64,000 bases of DNA from Effusibacillus pohliae DSM 22757 (GTDB lineage Bacteria > Bacillota > Bacilli > Tumebacillales > Effusibacillaceae). The notes under the pieces were generated by a model. The model did no database searches. It was not told where the DNA came from and was given only the letters and a program-made list of their open reading frames with translations. The stretch lies in NCBI RefSeq assembly GCF_000376225.1, contig NZ_AQXL01000126.1:1-64000 (forward strand), read 5' to 3'. Shown here in pieces: positions 43,476-53,532 of this stretch; position 1 is the first letter of the stretch; every line of letters starts with the position of its first letter. Both the position numbers and the translations under genes were made by a program.

Positions 43476-44819
43476 ATGCGGATTCATTTTACAGGTGTCA
43501 AAGGTTCGGGCATGAGTTCACTCGCTCAGATTTTCAAACTAAAAGGCCACGAGGTCACGGGAAGCGACGTGACGGAAACCTTTTTTACCGATAAGCTGCT
43601 GGAGCAGGCAGGTATTGAGGTGTTGCCGTTCCACCATGAGAATGTGCGGCAGGCGGACATCGTATGCGCATCCGCCGCATACAGTCTGGCGCACGTGGAA
43701 TTGCAGGAAGCGAGCAGACGGCAGATTCCGATCCTGACTTATCCGATGCTCCTGGGGGCACTGACAAAGGAATACGAAACGATTCTGATCACCGGAACGC
43801 ACGGCAAGACGACCACGACCGGACTGGTGGGGTCGCTCCTGGTGAATGCCGGCTTGGATCCGACGATCGTCGTCGGCTCTTATATTGAAACGCTGAAAAA
43901 CAACGCGCGTTACGGGGCAGGCCGCCAACTGGTCGTGGAAGCCTGCGAATACAAACGGCACTTCCTGCATTACGAGGGCAAGGTGATGGTGGTCACCAAC
44001 ATCGATTTTGACCATCCCGATTACTTCCAGGACATTCAGGACACGTTCAACGCTTTCCAGGAGTGTGCAGCGAAACTGCCGGAGGATGGGGCCCTGATCG
44101 TCTGCGGCGACAACCTGGCACGCAACCTGCAGGCGCCTTGCCGCGTCATCTCGTACGGTCTGTCGGAGGAAAACGACGTGTACGCGGTGAAGAAAGGGCC
44201 CGGCCAGTTCAAGGTATACGTCCACGGTGAACATCTGGGTGACATGACAACGCCGCTCCTGGGCGAACACAACATTCAAAACGCGTTGGCGATGGTCGCG
44301 GTCGGTTTGTATTACAACGTGCCGTTTTCCGTGATGCAGCGGACGCTGACCGGATATGTCGGGGTGAAACGGCGGCTGGAGCTGAAGGGGCAGCTCAACC
44401 AGCATCTGGTGTTTGATGACTATGCCCACCATCCGACGGAAATTCGCGTGACGCTGCATGCCGTCAAAGAAAGTTATCCGCACGCGAACGTCGTGTCGAT
44501 TTTCCAGCCGCACACCTACACCCGCACGAAAAAGCTGCTGAGCGAATTCGCGCAATCGTTCCAGGCGGCCGACTGGGTGGTGCTGACCGACATTTTCGCG
44601 TCCGAACGGGAGAAAGAAAAACTGATCGACATCTCCGATCTGGTGGAAGAAACGAAAAAACACCATCCGCGCGTCACGTACGTGCCGAAGGCGAAGCTGA
44701 TCGACTGGCTGGAAGAGATGAGCCGGGTGGACGATGACCACGTGTTCCTCACGATGGGGGCCGGGGACATCTACAAAGAAGGGGAAAAAGTGCTGGAAAA
44801 ACTGAAAATGTCTTCCTGA
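43476..44819 (+). CDS. murC: UDP-N-acetylmuramate-L-alanine ligase (MurC)
   Basis: 447 residues. IHFTGVKGSGMSSLAQIF (UMAG-binding Rossmann start), P-loop ITGTHGKTTTTG at 105-116, central NIDFDHPDYF and C-terminal DYAHHPTEIRVTLHAV, FQPHTYTRTK match MurC. It adds L-Ala to UDP-MurNAc in the cytosol. The N-terminal 'GVKGSGMS' in place of the usual 'GIGGSGMS' is a small deviation. ATG 43476 has TGGTGGAGGACAACGG upstream; the longer frame upstream has no homology. Confidence 0.88.
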   Translation: MRIHFTGVKGSGMSSLAQIFKLKGHEVTGSDVTETFFTDKLLEQAGIEVLPFHHENVRQADIVCASAAYSLAHVELQEASRRQIPILTYPMLLGALTKEYETILITGTHGKTTTTGLVGSLLVNAGLDPTIVVGSYIETLKNNARYGAGRQLVVEACEYKRHFLHYEGKVMVVTNIDFDHPDYFQDIQDTFNAFQECAAKLPEDGALIVCGDNLARNLQAPCRVISYGLSEENDVYAVKKGPGQFKVYVHGEHLGDMTTPLLGEHNIQNALAMVAVGLYYNVPFSVMQRTLTGYVGVKRRLELKGQLNQHLVFDDYAHHPTEIRVTLHAVKESYPHANVVSIFQPHTYTRTKKLLSEFAQSFQAADWVVLTDIFASEREKEKLIDISDLVEETKKHHPRVTYVPKAKLIDWLEEMSRVDDDHVFLTMGAGDIYKEGEKVLEKLKMSS

Positions 44820-44828
44820 ATCCCGACG

Positions 44829-44858
44829 CCGATCCTGGCGGATCGGTTTTTTGTTTTT
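44829..44858 (+). terminator. terminator of murC
   Basis: CCGATCC pairs with GGATCGG around TGGC, followed by TTTTTTGTTTTT. Confidence 0.85.
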
Positions 44859-44876
44859 GGCAGGGGAGATGAAACG

Positions 44877-45797
44877 ATGAAGCAGTGGTTCAAACGTCTG
44901 TCCGGCGCTGTTCTGGCGGTGGTGGTGGTGCTGGCCATCAGCGCTCCGACGCCGCAGACTTTCGCCGCCCAGTCGGATCAGTCGGCGCTTCTGTCGCCTG
45001 CGGACAAGATTCTCAACATCGCCCACCGCGGCGCCTCCGGTCATGCGCCTGAGCATACACTGGCGGCTTACGAGAAGGCTGTCCAGATGAAGGCAGATTA
45101 CATTGAAATCGATCTGCAGATGACAAAAGACGGCGTCCTGGTCGCGATGCACGATGAAACGCTGGACCGTACCACCAACGGAACGGGGTACGTGAAAGAC
45201 CATACGCTGGCGGAGATCAAACGGCTGGACGCGGGGTCCTGGTTCAATCGGAAACATCCGGACAAGGCCAACCCCACTTATGTCGGGTTGCAGGTTCCCA
45301 CCCTGGAAGAGATTTTGCAGACATTCGGACCTGAGGGGCACTATTATATCGAGACAAAGGAACCGGGGTTGTATCCCGGCATGGAGGAGGAACTGCTGCG
45401 GATTCTGGCCAAATACAAACTGACTGGACAAGATGGCCGTCCGCCGGACGTCATCATCCAGTCGTTCAGCCCGCACAGCCTGCAAAAAATTCATCGGCTG
45501 AATCCGGCGATTCCGCTGATCCAGTTGATGTGGTACGATCCGGCAACACCGGGCAAAGCAACGATCACCGATGCGGAGTTGAACCGGATCAAGCAATATG
45601 CGGTCGGCGTCGGGCCCAACTACCGCAAAATCGATCAGGCCTACGTGGTAAAAGTGCGCCGCCACGGATTGCTGATCCATCCGTACACGGTGGACGACGC
45701 AAAAGACATGAAGCGGCTTCTCGATTGGGGCGTGACCGGCCTGTTCACCGGCTATCCGGACGTGTTGCGAGACGTGTTGAAAAGCGGGAAAGTATAA
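44877..45797 (+). CDS. secreted glycerophosphodiester phosphodiesterase
   Basis: 306 residues. Signal peptide (AVLAVVVVLAISAPTPQTFAA). The GDPD catalytic text is intact: NIAHRGASGHAPEHT, YIEIDLQMTKDGVLVAMHDETLDRTTNG and YIETKEPG. It hydrolyses glycerophosphodiesters outside the membrane, releasing glycerol-3-phosphate; in Bacillus the GlpQ homologue also acts on teichoic acid. GGCAGGGGAGATG lies upstream of the ATG. Confidence 0.9.
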   Translation: MKQWFKRLSGAVLAVVVVLAISAPTPQTFAAQSDQSALLSPADKILNIAHRGASGHAPEHTLAAYEKAVQMKADYIEIDLQMTKDGVLVAMHDETLDRTTNGTGYVKDHTLAEIKRLDAGSWFNRKHPDKANPTYVGLQVPTLEEILQTFGPEGHYYIETKEPGLYPGMEEELLRILAKYKLTGQDGRPPDVIIQSFSPHSLQKIHRLNPAIPLIQLMWYDPATPGKATITDAELNRIKQYAVGVGPNYRKIDQAYVVKVRRHGLLIHPYTVDDAKDMKRLLDWGVTGLFTGYPDVLRDVLKSGKV

Positions 45798-45834
45798 GGA
45801 AGCAAATTTTTTTAAGCTAAGTTAGAATTTTTTA

Positions 45835-45864
45835 TTGACTGACGGATGTTATATACAATATTAT
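45835..45864 (+). promoter_or_regulatory. strong-looking promoter entering the AT-rich island
   Basis: TTGACT (45835-45840) and TATTAT (45859-45864) are 18 bp apart. No intact gene follows for 200 bp; transposase debris begins at about 45980. Confidence 0.5.
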
Positions 45865-46059
45865 CTAGTTGTACACAGTAGCTTGAACATGGATTCGGAA
45901 AGTAACAGGCTCGAAAGCTGAAGTAACCGCGTCATATTAAGGTTTATTGGTCATAAAAAGTTGTTAATTTTTTTGCGAAAAAACTGGACACTGCATTCCT
46001 CTTGTCAAATGGTTAAAGCAACCTTACAAATAACCACGAGAGGAAGTGTCCTTAGCAAC

Positions 46060-46408
46060 ATGGTAACACAGACATCGAACCATGCGCCAGAACAAAAAAC
46101 ACGCCGTGAACGCCGAATCGAAATCCTCCAGGAGCGTCGTCGGATCAAGAAGATCGTGAAGAAGCTGCGACCCGTCACCTTAAGCCAACTGTATCTACAG
46201 GGCCGGAACGCTCGTCGATCATCTGCTGGACTGTGCGTTCTCGGTTACACGCGTTTTCAGCACATGAATGCGCTACAGTCGGATCCCGGTTACCAGATCA
46301 TCATCGGTATCCGACCGTTTTCCTGACGAAAGCACCTTCCGCGGCTTCTTGAGCAAGCTCTCCTGGAGCCATCTGATTCAGCTTGTCGCCCTGAATCGGC
46401 CTAAATGA
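46060..46408 (+). pseudogene. probable transposase N-terminal remnant
   Basis: ATG 46060 opens a basic protein with RRERRIEILQERRRIKKI and KLRPVTLSQLYLQGRNARRSSAGLCVLGYTRF, ending IGIRPF. One base of frameshift at about 46321 leads into PDESTFRGFLSKLSWSHLIQLVALNRPK and a stop at 46408. The sense across the shift suggests one broken gene. GGACACT near 45985 and AGTGTCC near 46045 form an inverted repeat at the likely element end. The exact IS family is not known to me. Confidence 0.5.
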
Positions 46409-47324
46409 GATAAGCACCACGGTAACAGACAGCAAAGGCAATAAGCAAAAGATTACACACGGCGGTCAGGACAAGATTGCCAAAGAAAAAGGGAAGCCAA
46501 AACAAAACCCTAACAAAATCCTTACTGAAGATGAAAACAAATATGATATTATTGGTTATACTCTTAACGAGAATTCACCTCATAAGTTGTCTGTTGTGTC
46601 CATTTCCGTAACATCGGAAAATGGCAAATTGGAACCAAATGAAGGTCTTTTCTTACGGGAAATCTTGGATAACCTTTCTTACGTGATTGACAAAGCCAAT
46701 AAAGCGAACAAGCCCACAACCTTTATAAAAAAGAATAGAGTTTTGGCAGGAAATAACGTCATTGTGGCGACGGCTCCTTATAGATTTGAAGCGTCGGCAT
46801 ATTATCAGAGACTTGGCCAAGAAGCTTTATTAGCTGGTAAAACGTTCACCGATTGGGTCTTGGAACAAAACAAAGATGAGACAGTTGCCGACTATGATTT
46901 CTTCCTGATTAAAGATTACACTACCATTCAAGGTTATAATGGTTGGTATGGTAAAAAGCTGAAGACAGACCACGACATCCCTTGGGACACTGATTACATC
47001 CTCGAATGGGGACCCAAAGACAGCAGTACAAGCCCTTATCAAGTTACATTTGGGTATCCGTTTAATGTACAATTGCAGTTCAGCATGAGCTCAAACCCGA
47101 TAGTTGATGAAATGGGTTCTCAGCCTTATGATTACGGGCGTTGGGAGGTATATAAGAATTTTGGATATATTAACGGGGATCAATTTCAACCCGCAACAAC
47201 TTGGAAATCATACGGTACTTGGGCGGATATGGATATCAGAGAATTTGGCAATTTCCAAAGATCCGATAGTGCGTATGGGCCTGCTGACAGCTCGATAAAG
47301 ATAGACGTTAGTCACGATTATTAA
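46395..47324 (+). pseudogene. 5'-truncated gene for an unknown, probably secreted protein
   Basis: The frame is open from 46395 and reads STTVTDSKGNKQKITHGG and KIAKEKGKPKQNPNKILTE before any start codon, then continues through TTG 46587 to 47324. So the N-terminus, and probably a signal peptide, was lost where the transposase remnant adjoins. The rest is Tyr/Asp/Trp-rich, with YDFFLIKDYTTIQGYNGWYG and FGYPFNVQLQFSMSS, suggesting a beta-rich extracellular domain. No family recognised. Composition is far more AT-rich than core genes. A 245-residue product from TTG 46587 remains possible. Confidence 0.6.
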
Positions 47325-47338
47325 TAAAAAGGTGCGTT

Positions 47339-47485
47339 ATGAAACAAATAGATAAGGATTTTTTGGATTGGGTGAAAACAATCAGCCTAGTTGTGATCGC
47401 TATTACGTCAGTGATTTATGTCTTTCAATTTGCTGATATAATTGAAATGTTGAAAAAAATAGTTATTGCTGTGGGAAATAGATAG
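47339..47485 (+). CDS. 48-residue single-span membrane protein
   Basis: ATG 47339 with AAAAAGGTGCGTT upstream, 14 bp after the previous stop. Sequence MKQIDKDFLDWVKTI, hydrophobic LVVIAITSVIYVFQFADII, then EMLKKIVIAVGNR. It may be a partner of the truncated secreted protein, as in the pair at 24307-25196. Function unknown. Confidence 0.6.
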   Translation: MKQIDKDFLDWVKTISLVVIAITSVIYVFQFADIIEMLKKIVIAVGNR

Positions 47486-47489
47486 CCCG

Positions 47490-47754
47490 CTTATCCAGGA
47501 CAACAGAGGTCATTCGAGATACGTTTGGCCTGACAGAATTGGCAATCTGCTCCGGTATAATCAACCTGTTTGACACCGATACGGAGGGGGAGGCATATCA
47601 AAAACGGTATCCGGGGGCCGGTAATTTCCTGCCCCCATTCGTTAAGGATCCGGCTTCTTGGGAACGATTTGAAACCGGTTTCTGGCTCAATAGGAAAACA
47701 CCTGAATCCGTGACGCTGTCCTCAAGTATCAGGCCAGGCTCCATTTTGTTTTGA
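47490..47754 (+). pseudogene. orphan protein fragment
   Basis: An open frame without a good start reads RLSRTTEVIRDTFGLTELAI, CSGIINLFDTDTEGEAYQKR and PPFVKDPASWERFETGFWLN, then less protein-like residues to a stop. It looks like a piece of a real protein, but I cannot name it. The stretch 47755-48015 that follows holds no gene I can support. Confidence 0.35.
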
Positions 47755-48015
47755 ATTTAATCCTTCGGTACTCGAATTTTGGCTCTGGATCACACACATT
47801 TCGTCCTTTGGATGGCGTCATGACCTGCGTGTTCCGTTAATGAAAAGCAGGCGAACTTTACAGCAGTTGTTCCTGCAGTTGAAAATAATTTTGTTATAGA
47901 GCCACCTAGTAAGCCCCCTGTCAGACAATATCATCCTGTGAAAGAAGGAAAGTAGTAGTTATAAATCTAATTATAAACTAGGTTTGCAACTTTTAGTTCC
48001 GTTAAGGGGGTATAT

Positions 48016-48336
48016 ATGCAAAAAGTTCTTATCACATTGCTACTAACGATTAGCGTGACCGGATGTAACCGACAAAATTCTTTGCCCAATGAGATTCTAG
48101 TCACTCTTCCTGCAATTGCGGTGGATGGAACCAAATGGGGTTTTGAAGCGAATAAAATGACAGGAAAAATTGATGAGCTAGTGATAGGCGAAGATGGAAA
48201 AAAGAAAGATTACAAGGTGGGTGATGAGATAAATATTAATGGTCAAAATTATTTAGTAAAAGAATTTCTGTACGATGAACATTATTTAGAGAACAAAAAA
48301 GGGGGAGTTATAGTTAAATTACAATCGAAAAAGTGA
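48016..48336 (+). CDS. small predicted lipoprotein
   Basis: 106 residues. MQKVLITLLLTISVTGC is a lipoprotein signal with lipobox VTGC. The body is Lys/Asp/Glu-rich with KVGDEININGQNYLVKEFLYDEHY. GTTAAGGGGGTATAT precedes the ATG. No family recognised. It is the last gene of the AT-rich island. The gap 48337-48552 holds no supported feature. Confidence 0.65.
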   Translation: MQKVLITLLLTISVTGCNRQNSLPNEILVTLPAIAVDGTKWGFEANKMTGKIDELVIGEDGKKKDYKVGDEININGQNYLVKEFLYDEHYLENKKGGVIVKLQSKK

Positions 48337-48552
48337 TAAACAGGTGCTGATGCAGTTCACTACTTAGATTCCCATGAAAAACTACCCATCTCGTCTAAGG
48401 ATCAACCGTCGGGATGTGTCTAGTTTCGGATGCGGGTAAGGGGGCTACACCAGTGTTTTTGGGTAGACCCCGTTGAACCCGAAGATCGTCAGCCTGCGGG
48501 ATCAGTCACCTTGAACAACGCCTTGCACAACGGGTGCACAACAGAGAGTGGG

Positions 48553-49254
48553 CTACCAATCGATCTCGATCGCATACGCAACCGGGTCTTTCACGCCCGC
48601 TTCCTTGAACCCTTTGATGCGGAGTTGGCAGGAATCGCAGACGCCGCAGGCCGGGTCGGTGCCCTGGTAGCAGGAATGGGTCAGTTCCAAAGGCGCGTTC
48701 AACCGGCTGGCCAGGCGGACGATGTCCGCTTTCGTCAGATGCTGCAGCGGGGCCTCGATGCGGATGCCGTCGCCGTGCGCGCCCGCCACCGTGCCTTTGT
48801 TGATCACTTCCTGAAACGCCTCGATAAATTCCGGCCGGCAATCCGGGTAACCCGAATAATCCAGCGCGTTGACGCCGATGTAAATCGCTTCCGCGCCGAT
48901 CGCTTCCGCGTAGGAAAGCGCCACCGCCAGAAACACGATATTGCGGGCCGGTACGTAGGTGGACGGAATTTCCGCCTGCATCTCGGCTTCCGTGCGGCCG
49001 ACCGGAATGTCCTTGTCCGCGTCCGTCAGGGCCGAACCGCGGATGAGACCGTTCAGATCGGCGATGAAGTGGCGGTTCCCGCAGCCGTAGTGGGCGGCCA
49101 CCCGCTTTGCTGATTCCAGCTCAATCGAATGTTTTTGTCCGTAAAAAAAGGTGAGCGGCCACAGCTCAAGCCCGCCGTCCTGGGCCACCGCCATGCAGGT
49201 GGTGGAATCCAGGCCGCCGGACAGGATGACCACCGCCTTATTTTTTGCTTGCAT
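48553..49254 (-). CDS. queC: 7-cyano-7-deazaguanine synthase
   Basis: 233 residues. The PP-loop AVVILSGGLDSTTCMAVA, GQKHSIELE, and the C-terminal zinc cluster CYQGTDPACGVCDSCQLR identify QueC, which converts CDG to preQ0 with ATP and ammonia. ATG 49254 has GGGGGGTGTGAGC upstream; a GTG two codons earlier is an alternative. Last gene of queD-queE-queC; its start is 2 bp from the queE stop. Confidence 0.95.
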   Translation of the reverse strand: MQAKNKAVVILSGGLDSTTCMAVAQDGGLELWPLTFFYGQKHSIELESAKRVAAHYGCGNRHFIADLNGLIRGSALTDADKDIPVGRTEAEMQAEIPSTYVPARNIVFLAVALSYAEAIGAEAIYIGVNALDYSGYPDCRPEFIEAFQEVINKGTVAGAHGDGIRIEAPLQHLTKADIVRLASRLNAPLELTHSCYQGTDPACGVCDSCQLRIKGFKEAGVKDPVAYAIEIDW

Positions 49255-49256
49255 GC

Positions 49257-49913
49257 TCACACCCCCCGTAGCTGAGGATCCCAAACGATCTTGTGCAATT
49301 GCACCTGGAAGCGGGCGTCCAATCGGTCCTCCAGGACCCATTCAACCAGCTCGCGATACGTCAAACCCCCGAAAATCGGGGAAAAGATCAACCGGTACCC
49401 TTTCGCCGGGTCGAGATCGTAGTTGGCGATCAGCCGTTTCGACCACTCATAATCCTCCCGGTTGCCGACGACAAACTTGATCTCGTCCCGTTCCGGCACG
49501 ATCCGCCGAAGATTGGCAAAATCCATCCGGTCCGACATGCCGGATGACGGCACTTTCATGTCGAGGATGAACCGTTGCCGGTCGTGCAGGCAAATTTTTG
49601 AGATGTCGATCGATCCGTCCGTTTCGATCGACACTTCGTAGTCTTCTGCCGCCAGCAGGTCGAGCAGCCGCTGCATCTCCTCGCGCGGCTGAATTAGCGG
49701 CTCGCCGCCGGTCAGACAGACCCGTTTGACGCCGTAGGAGCGAATCTTTTCCATGATCCCTTCCGGCGTATCCGGTTCTCCCTCATAGTAGGAATATTTG
49801 GTGTCGCAGTAGGTGCAGCGCAGATTGCAGCCGGTAAACCGGACGAACACGGTCGGCAGGCCGATCGAACTGGATTCCCCCTGAATCGAGAAAAAAATCT
49901 CATTCACTTTCAC
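49257..49913 (-). CDS. queE: 7-carboxy-7-deazaguanine synthase (radical SAM)
   Basis: 218 residues. The [4Fe-4S] motif is CNLRCTYC, preceded by NEIFFSIQGESSSIGLPTVFVRFTG and followed by LTGGEPLIQ, as in Bacillus QueE. It turns carboxytetrahydropterin into CDG. GTG 49913 has GGAGGATTTCGACC upstream and overlaps the queD stop by 14 bp. A longer ATG start at 49943 would lie deeper inside queD. Confidence 0.93.
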   Translation of the reverse strand: MKVNEIFFSIQGESSSIGLPTVFVRFTGCNLRCTYCDTKYSYYEGEPDTPEGIMEKIRSYGVKRVCLTGGEPLIQPREEMQRLLDLLAAEDYEVSIETDGSIDISKICLHDRQRFILDMKVPSSGMSDRMDFANLRRIVPERDEIKFVVGNREDYEWSKRLIANYDLDPAKGYRLIFSPIFGGLTYRELVEWVLEDRLDARFQVQLHKIVWDPQLRGV

Positions 49914-50325
49914 GGTCGAAATCCTCCCGCGTGATCTCCGCATAGCAGGTCGGCGTTTCCCACAAGCGGACGCGCTGCAACCGAACTGGCGGAGCCGCTT
50001 CCAGCTGTTTCAGGTAAGTGTCGATGATCCCAAAGAAAAAGACGACCATATTTTCGGCGGTCGTGTGAAACGGCAGCAGGTCGTTGAGAAACTGGTGATC
50101 GTACTTGGAGATGATCTGTTCGTTGACGATTTTCTTCAGATCGGTAAAATCGATCACGATCCCCCGATGATCGGTGCGGCCTTTCACTTCCACTTCCAGT
50201 TTATACGTATGGCCGTGCAGATTGGCGCATTTTCCGATATAATCGTCCAGCCGGTGGGCCGAGTCGAACGTGAAAATCTTGGTCACCGAGACTTGCTTCG
50301 TGTGAAACGGTTGCTTCCGGTCCAC
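49900..50325 (-). CDS. queD: 6-carboxy-tetrahydropterin synthase
   Basis: 141 residues. FDSAHRLDDYIGKCANLHGHTYKLEVEVKG carries the zinc His residues and the active Cys; DFTDLKKIV and a C-terminal Glu follow (WETPTCYAEI). It makes CPH4 from dihydroneopterin triphosphate. GTG 50325 has AAAGGAGGTTCTGC upstream. It heads queD-queE-queC. I see no preQ1 riboswitch upstream; IS21 debris lies there instead. Confidence 0.93.
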   Translation of the reverse strand: MDRKQPFHTKQVSVTKIFTFDSAHRLDDYIGKCANLHGHTYKLEVEVKGRTDHRGIVIDFTDLKKIVNEQIISKYDHQFLNDLLPFHTTAENMVVFFFGIIDTYLKQLEAAPPVRLQRVRLWETPTCYAEITREDFDRESE

Positions 50326-50454
50326 CGCAGAACCTCCTTTCCTCAGCGGCGTGCCGTGTGGTGCAGCGGCACAGTACCACTTGCCCCAGTGTCGGGATCC
50401 ATTTTCCATAATAAACAAAAACAGGTGTGCTGTCGACTTCCGGTTGGTGCAGTG

Positions 50455-50910
50455 TTGTTCATCTGTGGCAAATCACCAACGACCAGATCTTCGAGATATT
50501 TCTTATGCGTAAATTCCGCCAGGCGAATCCGGTTGTACCGTGAAGCTTCCCGCCGGGCGTCACATTCCTTCTGCAGCAGGTGGGCCAGAAATTCCTCGTA
50601 ACTTATATCCTGCTGCATCGCCTCCTGGACATACTCTTCGATATGTTTACGGATCATGGGCAGTTTCAATTCCTTGCTGTATTCGATGACCGCTTCAAGA
50701 GCGGTGGGCATTCTTGTAGGGCATCGTGTCAAACTTGAGATTATGAAAATGTCCTCCAAAGTGATTTACTTTTCGGCGTTCATAAGCGAAATTGAAACCC
50801 AGCAGAACGCCTTGAGCACAAATGATTGTTGCCACGAGCGCATCCATCAAATTTCACTCGGTTGTAAATGGCCACTGAAAAATCGACGGTTGTGGCCATT
50901 TTATTTCGTC
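50455..50910 (-). mobile_element. IS21-type remnant (istB 5' fragment and terminal repeat region)
   Basis: From ATG 50711 on the minus strand, MPTALEAVIEYSKELKLPMI, then RKHIEEYVQEAMQQDISYEE and FLAHLLQKECDARREASRYN, RIRLAEF, match the N-terminus of IS232/IS21-type IstB helper ATPases. Homology stops near 50460 before the Walker motifs. Upstream on that strand, near 50866-50902, TTTTTCAGTGGCCATTTACA and the inverted pair AAATGGCCAC / GTGGCCATTT resemble the repeated end sequences of IS21 elements. IstA is missing, so most of the element was deleted. Confidence 0.6.
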
Positions 50911-50959
50911 AACATGGCCTGGTGAAAAATAAAAAATCCTCCCTGACGTCGAATGTTGT

Positions 50960-51145
50960 GGTGTTCCCACACATTATCAGGTACACTGGATGTAAACCGA
51001 ATCAACCAGGGAACCGGGTGGAACTCCCGGGCGGACGCGCCACTGTGAAAGCCAGACCCCTGTTTCATTCTGGACAGATGACCCTCGCGAGCTGGGGTAT
51101 CGGGTAATGGCGTCCCCTTTTCGCGAGTGAAAGGGGGATTTTCTT

Positions 51146-51147
<2 letters not shown>
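50960..51147 (+). promoter_or_regulatory. cobalamin riboswitch controlling cobQ-pduO
   Basis: Conserved text runs GGGAACCGGGTGGAACTCCCG, GCGGACGCGCCACTGTGAAA and GCCAGACCCC, the core of the B12 element. The final stem pairs CCCCTTTT (51114-51121) with GAAAGGGG (51129-51136). Its 3' arm AAAGGGGG is also the only ribosome site for cobQ, and TTTTCTTTT follows. So B12 binding could both terminate transcription and mask translation. Confidence 0.88.
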
Positions 51148-52681
<1,534 letters not shown>

Positions 52682-52710
52682 TTCGGCCTCGTGCCAAGGA
52701 GGATTGGAAG

Positions 52711-53280
52711 ATGAAAATCTATACCCGAACAGGCGACAAGGGGATGACCGGCCTCATCGGCGGTCGGGTGCGAAAAGATTCCGTGCGCGTGGAAGCGTAC
52801 GGAACCGTCGATGAACTGAACTCATTGGTCGGCCAGGCGATCGCCCTGATGGATCGGTCGAAACACAAAGAGATGATCGACGATTTGACGGAAATCCAGC
52901 ACGAATTGTTTGATGCGGGCAGCGACCTGGCTCTGGTGAAAGCGCCGGAAGGCATGCAGCTCCCGTACAAAATCACCGCCGACATGGTGACCCGCCTTGA
53001 ACAGTGGATCGACCGGTACGATGCGGAATGTCCGCCAATCAAACGGTTTGTCCTGCCGGGAGGTACCCCTGTCTCTGCCGCGTTGCACGTCTGCCGTACG
53101 GTTGCCCGCCGCGCGGAACGTCGGGTGGTGACACTGGCCGAGCAGGAACCGATCAATGAAGAAGTGCGCCGCTATTTGAACCGCCTGTCCGATTTTTTCT
53201 TCGTGGCTGCACGGGCTGCCAACGTCCGGGAAGGTGTCGGCGACGTGGAATACAAACGGGGTGGCGAAGTGTTTCGGTGA
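52711..53280 (+). CDS. pduO: ATP:cob(I)alamin adenosyltransferase, PduO type
   Basis: 189 residues. IYTRTGDKGMTGLIGGRVRKD (ATP-binding), AYGTVDELNSLVG and RRAERRVVTL with a C-terminal NRLSDFFFVAARA are standard PduO/CobO-type (cob(I)yrinic acid adenosyltransferase) features. It makes adenosylcobalamin, the cofactor of IcmF encoded at 20730-24080. ATG 52711 has AAGGAGGATTGGAAG upstream; it lies 29 bp after cobQ in the same riboswitch-controlled unit. Confidence 0.93.
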   Translation: MKIYTRTGDKGMTGLIGGRVRKDSVRVEAYGTVDELNSLVGQAIALMDRSKHKEMIDDLTEIQHELFDAGSDLALVKAPEGMQLPYKITADMVTRLEQWIDRYDAECPPIKRFVLPGGTPVSAALHVCRTVARRAERRVVTLAEQEPINEEVRRYLNRLSDFFFVAARAANVREGVGDVEYKRGGEVFR

Positions 53281-53343
53281 TGGCAAGTTCCAAAGCTGCG
53301 CCTGGGGGAGCCGGCGCCTCGGCAGTGTTCCGGTGATGACGAG

Positions 53344-53400
53344 TCCCCCTCCCTTGCCGCCGATTTGGCGGATGGGGCGGGGGCGATTTTTTTGCCGAAA
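53344..53400 (+). terminator. terminator of cobQ-pduO
   Basis: A GC-rich stem-loop (CCCCCTCCC... and GCCGCC / GGCGG, closing with GGGGCGGGGGC) is followed by GATTTTTTTG. Confidence 0.75.
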
Positions 53401-53532
53401 CAAAATTGGTTTTATGTCTACCCGTCCTCTGAATAGTATGGTAGTGGTTGAATGACTTCCCTATCAAACAAGCGGACGGACTGGCGATTCGCTGAGCGCC
53501 GCTTGGTTGGGGGCCTGTGAGGAGGAGGGGCC

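Noticed and set aside
50656-50925. 89-codon plus-strand frame between queD and the riboswitch
   Set aside because: It is antisense to the istB fragment and IS21-like ends and has no ribosome site or family features.
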